From: Ciona savignyi
Lineage: Eukaryota; Chordata; Ascidiacea; Phlebobranchia; Cionidae
Length of the DNA: 64,000 nt
Assembly: GCA_000149265.1 (NCBI GenBank)
Contig: CH003425.1
Span: forward strand, 21,325 to 85,324
Direction: 5' to 3'
Part shown: positions 59,901-64,000 of the stretch, in pieces
Layout: each line of letters opens with the position of its first letter
Position numbering within the stretch: position 1 is the stretch's first letter
The notes under the pieces: generated by a model
What the model saw: only the letters and a program-made list of their open reading frames with translations
Databases searched by the model: none
What the model was told of the DNA's origin: nothing
Position numbers and translations under genes: made by a program

Positions 59901-62408
59901 TATTAGATATCTGATTAGTTTGTTAAATTGTAACATAGTGTAAGCAAAAACACCCAAGGCCAAGACTGTAATTTTTCGTCTCAATATCACCAGTTTATTT
60001 CAGATTATGTTCAATACTAGACTCTAGCTACATATACTTTCCTACTATGGATTTCTAGATATTTTATAAAATAGTATTGCATGTTAAGTATTGGCTTTGC
60101 TATGCACGTTTTTCCGCGATAGATGAACGGTTGTTGACAGGTTAATCACTACTGTGCGGTCACGATGACGCATGTAGTTATTCGTCAATGAGTGTATTAC
60201 ATTGGCGCTGACAAATCAGTCGTGTGGATTAAATCTTTTTATCATTTTGTAAAATTGCATATACAGTTACAAGATTTTAAAAAGTGCTAACTGCTGAAAG
60301 AATTTAAATATTTCTTCTGTCAATATTTACTTTAATATTAATAAGTAAGGGTAGCTAAATGATATTAAATAATAACCGATGACTCACGCTAATTAACTTT
60401 GACTTGAGTATTATAAGTAGCTAAATGGTATTAGATGTTTAAATTATAACTGACCACTTTTATGATTAATTTTAACTTTTATATTATTTATTGTCCCAAC
60501 AAGGTAAATGGTATTAAATAATAATTCATTGCAAAAGATGCAAACCATTTTTATTCACTAATATACAAAACAAATTATTGTCGTATTTGAACACATTTTT
60601 CTGTAAAACCAAATTAATGAAATTGTTCTGGTTATGTGTTAACAAATTCGTATGTATTTAGTCCAAATAATTGTCTACAATTTTGTTTAATACTTATAAG
60701 CTTTATATATGGCAACTTATTAATAAAAAAACACAATTTGGTATAAAATTAAAGTCAAAACGGACATGTAAGATTATTAGTATAAAAAATCTAAATGTTA
60801 AATTTAGGTCAAAAAGAACATATATAAAAATATTTGTATAGAAATCAAGTGTAACATGACGAAAGAATGAAAAGATGCAAGAAAATATATTTAAGTGTTT
60901 ATATACAAAAATAATTATTGGCAGCACATTTGGTATTCCAAAAGATTGTCAACTATTGTATTCATTGCGTACAAGGTTATATATGGAAACTAATCAATAA
61001 AAAACACAATTTGGTTCAAAATTTAAGTCAAACTAAACACATATAAAAATATTAGTATAAAATCTGAATGTAGTATGTATGACATAAAATGCAATGACAA
61101 CACAACGTGAAATAGAATGCGTCAGCAGCGGTGTTTATTGGGATGTCATTTTTATAAATTATTTGACAAGCAATCAACATGTTTTTTGCACAATTTATAT
61201 AAAATCGTCATCTAGCTGTAATTAATATATTGAAAAGCTGTTTTTTAATATTTAGGAGCTGGTTAGAATTAATTATATTGGTTTTATTATTATTTAGTAA
61301 AAAGATAAAATATAAAATTTTTACAATTTAATCTTGATTTTATTATTATTAAGTCAAAAGATACTAGAATCAAAAATAAAACAAGAAGTAATCAGTATTA
61401 TAAGAATTTAGTTTATTCGAAATGTAGTTTAATTTGAATTAAAATCGTGATTCTGCAACAGTCAAAGTGTTGAATGGAAAAGTACTAAAACCCCCTTTCT
61501 CCACACACCTAAAGTTCCAAATTCCATGTCTTGTTTTACGGCCTAAACCAATATTTGATTATGATACCGATTAAGTGGATTAACTAAACATTATGTCTGG
61601 CGTGCCCACAAAATGAGACCAAAGGGTAGTCTCTGCCACCATTATATACACATAGTACTCGATTCCCCTTTATAAAAATTCGATTTTTACGTCACAGTCT
61701 ATTTATATTTTGCAGTGTGTTGATTTACTGTATATAATAGATTTCTGCTTCTAGATTTTAAAACCCATCAGACATTAATAATAAAGACATTTCAGGTTAG
61801 TGCAGGCATGGGCAACATACAGCCTGCAAGCCGGATCCTGCCTTTGTAGAGATTTTGACCGGCCCACAGACTATTTCTAACCATACCCATAATTAAGATA
61901 TTGAATACTATTCGTGTAATAATCCGGCAGACCAAGAACTTCATTTTCCCACATCTGGCCTGCCGACTGAAAAAGTTGCCCACCTCTGGGTTACGGATTT
62001 ATTGCAGTGTGTTGATTTACTGTATATGATATCTACAGACAAAATATATAACTTATATGGCCATATATAGCCTTAAACAAATATATAACTAAACCTTATA
62101 ATTCTACAGACAAAATATGTAACTTATATTTAAATCCCAACTTAAGATTTTAATTCCCCAAACAAAATATGTAACTTAAGATTTAAATTCCGCAGACAAG
62201 ATCTGCCACTGGATGGACTGCGGCACCACTCGCGGTTTACCATCAGGGTCGTTGGTTCAAGATGACGTGCTACAAGAATGGGATCCTCCTCGAACCAAGC
62301 GAGCTTGAGATCCAACTTGAATCGATCATCAATAATACGTCGGAGCCAAGCGAAGGGGAGAAACATCTTGCGGCTTTGACTGCGGGGGAACGTGTTCCAT
62401 GGGCCAAG
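49958..62408 (+). CDS. CPT1: carnitine O-palmitoyltransferase 1 (N-terminal half; continues beyond the window)
   Basis: Outer mitochondrial membrane enzyme that transfers long-chain acyl groups from CoA to carnitine. It is the malonyl-CoA-controlled gate of fatty-acid oxidation. Coding exons: 50025-50090, 51353-51427, 52504-52643, 53942-54104, 54745-54995, 58923-59097, 59765-59849, 62196-62408; all phases agree at the joints. The start [20 protein letters not shown] keeps Glu3 and His5, residues linked to malonyl-CoA sensitivity in mammalian CPT1A. Then come [22 protein letters not shown]1 ([13 protein letters not shown]), TM2 ([18 protein letters not shown]), [56 protein letters not shown] and [14 protein letters not shown]. 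This is about 390 residues, roughly half the enzyme. The catalytic His and C-terminal half are outside the window. Exon 8 of this list has a one-base frame break. Introns are large and filled with young repeats. Confidence 0.93.
52188..52330 (-). mobile_element. SINE family 1 copy, 3' half only
   Basis: Minus-oriented, from AGGATAGGATATACATG. The head half is lost and replaced by a short AT-rich stretch repeating TCTAACAAGATAAAACGTC (about 52325-52450). Confidence 0.75.
53778..53905 (-). mobile_element. SINE family 1, head fragment beside a CPT1 exon
   Basis: The tRNA-like head and CCTTGTCCAAGGACACAACC body in minus orientation. It ends with GACCAATGGGCCGG only 37 bp before the exon at 53942. 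Confidence 0.82.
54275..54575 (+). mobile_element. tRNA-derived SINE family 1 copy
   Basis: Full-length plus copy between CPT1 exons 53942-54104 and 54745-54995, with a short decayed tail. Confidence 0.82.
56050..56260. repeat. 44-45 bp tandem repeat, about five units
   Basis: Units contain ACGTAATATAAGCAACCATT and CACGTCGATTGTTTGATTGT. The second to fourth units are the most alike. Confidence 0.82.
56369..56559. mobile_element. ~190-bp hAT-like MITE, copy 2
   Basis: Ends TAGGCATGGGCAAC and GTTGCCCACCCAT, flanked by GTTTTAAG (56361-56368) and GTTTTAAA (56560-56567), a 7-of-8 target duplication. Confidence 0.8.
56954..56989. repeat. (TA)n microsatellite
   Basis: About 17 uninterrupted TA dinucleotides in a CPT1 intron. 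Confidence 0.97.
57229..58317. mobile_element. piggyBac-like non-autonomous element with TTAA ends
   Basis: TTAA at both borders (57229-57232 and 58314-58317). Inside are inverted ends CTCTTTCCCTCCC and GGGAGTGAAAGAG. A TTAA target with C-rich ends is the piggyBac signature. The 1,089 bp hold only short frames (the longest about 107 codons) with no recognisable transposase. A perfect 26-bp palindrome (57244-57269) lies just inside the left end. Confidence 0.82.
59480..59690 (+). mobile_element. SINE family 1 copy, diverged
   Basis: Plus copy lacking its head, 75 bp before the CPT1 exon at 59765. A poor family 2 copy (59228-59345) precedes it. Confidence 0.65.
61803..61988. mobile_element. 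~190-bp hAT-like MITE, copy 3
   Basis: Ends CAGGCATGGGCAAC and GTTGCCCACCTCTG. Flanks GGTTAGTG (61795-61802) and GGTTACGG (61989-61996) match at 6 of 8. Confidence 0.8.
62196..62408 (+). CDS. CPT1: CPT1 exon with a one-base frame break
   Basis: Splicing from 59849 gives [10 protein letters not shown]. From about 62222 the family-like reading continues in another frame as [20 protein letters not shown] through [14 protein letters not shown] to the GTTAGT donor. Staying in the first frame leads to TGA within about 30 codons. Removing one base anywhere in 62222-62235 restores the expected spacing. Confidence 0.85.
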
Positions 62409-62459
62409 GTTAGTTTAGAACGGTGTATCTCAAATTATGCGCCGCAAGAGATCACATAG

Positions 62460-62928
62460 CAGCGATTTTAGTCCACATTGTTAAAAAATACCCTAGCTAT
62501 TGCGCCACACTTGCATTTCATAAATTTATGACAGAAGGTGCATAAATCATAAACTACTAAATGGTTAGATGCGCCACACTTGCATTTCGTAAATTTACAA
62601 CAGAAGGTGCATAGATCATAAACTACTAAATGGTTAGTGTCTAGTTCGTTCTTTTCCATTGTAACGTTTTGAGAATTAAACTTGTCCCATAGGAGAAGGT
62701 GATTTGCTTAGCGGAATCATGTTATTTGGGTTTCGGACATAATTTTAAGAAATAAATTAAAATTGCATGGTTTAAACAAAGATCTTAATTATACTATCAT
62801 GTGCGTTTTCAGCTTGAATGAAGATTAAAGGCTGTTATGTTCGTTATTTAAATCTTAAGCCAACATAAAATACAGCTTCTATGTGAACACAAGACCATGA
62901 CACTTGTAACTTCAATTTATGCTTATAC
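62460..62928. other. CPT1 intron sequence with a short direct repeat
   Basis: Contains two copies, about 75 bp apart, of GCGCCACACTTGCATTTC followed by CAGAAGGTGCAT and AAACTACTAAATGGTTAG (62510-62640). Otherwise no feature was seen. Confidence 0.6.
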
Positions 62929-63281
62929 CAGTGGTTCCCAACCTTTTTTAGTGTCGGGGCCAAATTTCAAATTTTAGAATACGTATGGAGCCGCATGAAA
63001 AATCTCATGAAAACATGTAAACACACTGCTTTAAGAAAACAGTGACGTAACAATAGCAGCCTTTTCACTACTTTCTTTGCCTCTAATCTTAACCATGAAG
63101 TTAAAACTCTTTTCCCAGCCTTCAAACTAAGCAAGGGTAAGTTTAGTATACTAATTATATTTTTTTATTATTAGAATCAGAGACTAATATTTTTTAGGGG
63201 ATTTTCAAAGGTCAATGAGAGCCGCAAGAAGGCTAGCTGGGAGCCGCATGCGGCTCTCGGAGCCGCGGTTGGGAATCACTG
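62929..63281. mobile_element. hAT-like MITE with perfect 8-bp target duplication
   Basis: Ends CAGTGGTTCCCAACCT and CGGTTGGGAATCACTG, flanked by identical GCTTATAC (62921-62928 and 63282-63289). The GAGCCGCATGCGGCTCTC palindrome lies beside the right end. 353 bp, no frame. Confidence 0.93.
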
Positions 63282-63443
63282 GCTTATACCCGTTATTTCA
63301 TACTTTTTCTTACCCCTCTTGCATCCTGCCCATTAACTTATTAGAAATATAAACCGTCCAATACATTACCCCTGGAAAAAACGCTAAAATTATATATTTT
63401 AACTAAAATAACCCTTTGAACTCAAAAGAGTTATTCTATAGAG

Positions 63444-63630
63444 CAGGCATAGGCAACATATGGTCTGCGGGTCAGGTCTAGCCCGTGAAGGGATTTTGAC
63501 CGGCCTACAGACTGTATCTAACCATACCCTGTAATTAAGATATTGAATACTATTCATGTAATAATCCGGCCCACCAAGAATTTCGTTTTACCACATCTGA
63601 CCTGCCAACTAGAGAAGTTGCCCACCTGTA
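63444..63630. mobile_element. ~190-bp hAT-like MITE, copy 4
   Basis: Ends CAGGCATAGGCAAC and GTTGCCCACCTGTA, flanked by CTATAGAG (63436-63443) and CTATTGAG (63631-63638), matching at 7 of 8. Confidence 0.8.
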
Positions 63631-63638
63631 CTATTGAG

Positions 63639-64000
63639 CATATCCAAAACTAAAATATCGTTGTATAAATACACATAACGTGACATAGGTTAACACCAAA
63701 CCTCAGTCACTTCTAGTTTCATATAAAAACCACCCTTTTTCTCTATATTTCAGGATTTGAATTGATTTGTATTGTAACTTTAAGTAGGAACATAAGTACC
63801 TTACTAATATAATCTGTGATTTTCGAGTTTCTAGTTTTGTATTAGTTGTGGAAATGCGTTATTTTCTATCCCTGCAGTAATACGTGCAGGATTCCAGACA
63901 GTTATGTTGTGCCCTGTAATCATGTCCGCATGTGTGTAATAATCATTTACTTTGGAATGTTACATTTTTTGCAAGTATTTCATACTAAATAACCTGACGT
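63639..64000. other. terminal intron sequence
   Basis: No exon or named repeat was seen. The next CPT1 exon should lie beyond 64000. Confidence 0.5.

Noticed and set aside
60703-60927. Phe/Ile-rich 74-codon frame
   Set aside because: Low-complexity AT-rich intron sequence of CPT1 gives Phe/Ile/Leu by composition alone.

Overview
This window is eukaryotic: an AT-rich, intron-rich animal genome fragment with one assembly gap (6510-7075). It holds parts or all of four or five spliced genes in a dense background of tRNA-derived SINEs and short DNA transposons. The proteins are animal families: an organic-ion transporter of the SLC22 type, a single-pass CUB-like receptor, an SLC18B1-like transporter and carnitine palmitoyltransferase 1. 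Small exons, short introns and the repeat content suggest an invertebrate deuterostome, and I lean towards an ascidian tunicate such as Ciona. That is recognition, not proof.

Layout. 1-4309 is gene-free and repeat-rich. 4310-13676 (minus) is an 11-exon SLC22-type transporter; part of one exon lies in the gap, and a 60-bp minisatellite fills one intron. 13677-16353 is a spacer with a hAT-like element and SINEs. 16354-26053 (minus) is an eight-exon receptor-like gene: signal peptide, two CUB-like domains, one membrane span and a cytoplasmic tail of about 470 residues rich in tyrosine motifs, with a tRNA-derived SINE in most introns. 26054-33685 is gene-free and holds a satellite-like array of ~160-bp units and a 910-bp hAT-like element. 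33720-40302 (plus) is a ten-exon SLC18B1-like transporter. 41725-42304 (minus) is a membrane-span-plus-tail exon of another receptor-like gene whose partner exons I could not find. 42305-49957 is mostly repeats. 49958 to beyond 62408 (plus) is CPT1: the regulatory N-terminus, both membrane segments and the start of the catalytic region. Its active-site exons lie past the window end.

The genes do not form an obvious pathway; they are independent neighbours. CPT1 controls long-chain fatty-acid entry into mitochondria and still has the N-terminal residues linked to malonyl-CoA sensitivity. The two transporters sit in membranes. The receptor tail carries three YDxPRPS motifs of the kind bound by Crk-type SH2 domains and is the least familiar protein here.

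Caution on sequence quality. Three genes show single-base frame discontinuities: SLC22 exon 8/9, SLC18B1-like exon 2 and CPT1 exon 9. Two of these sit at homopolymers, so draft-assembly indels are the simplest explanation. All exon boundaries were read by eye from GT/AG sites, phase and family resemblance.
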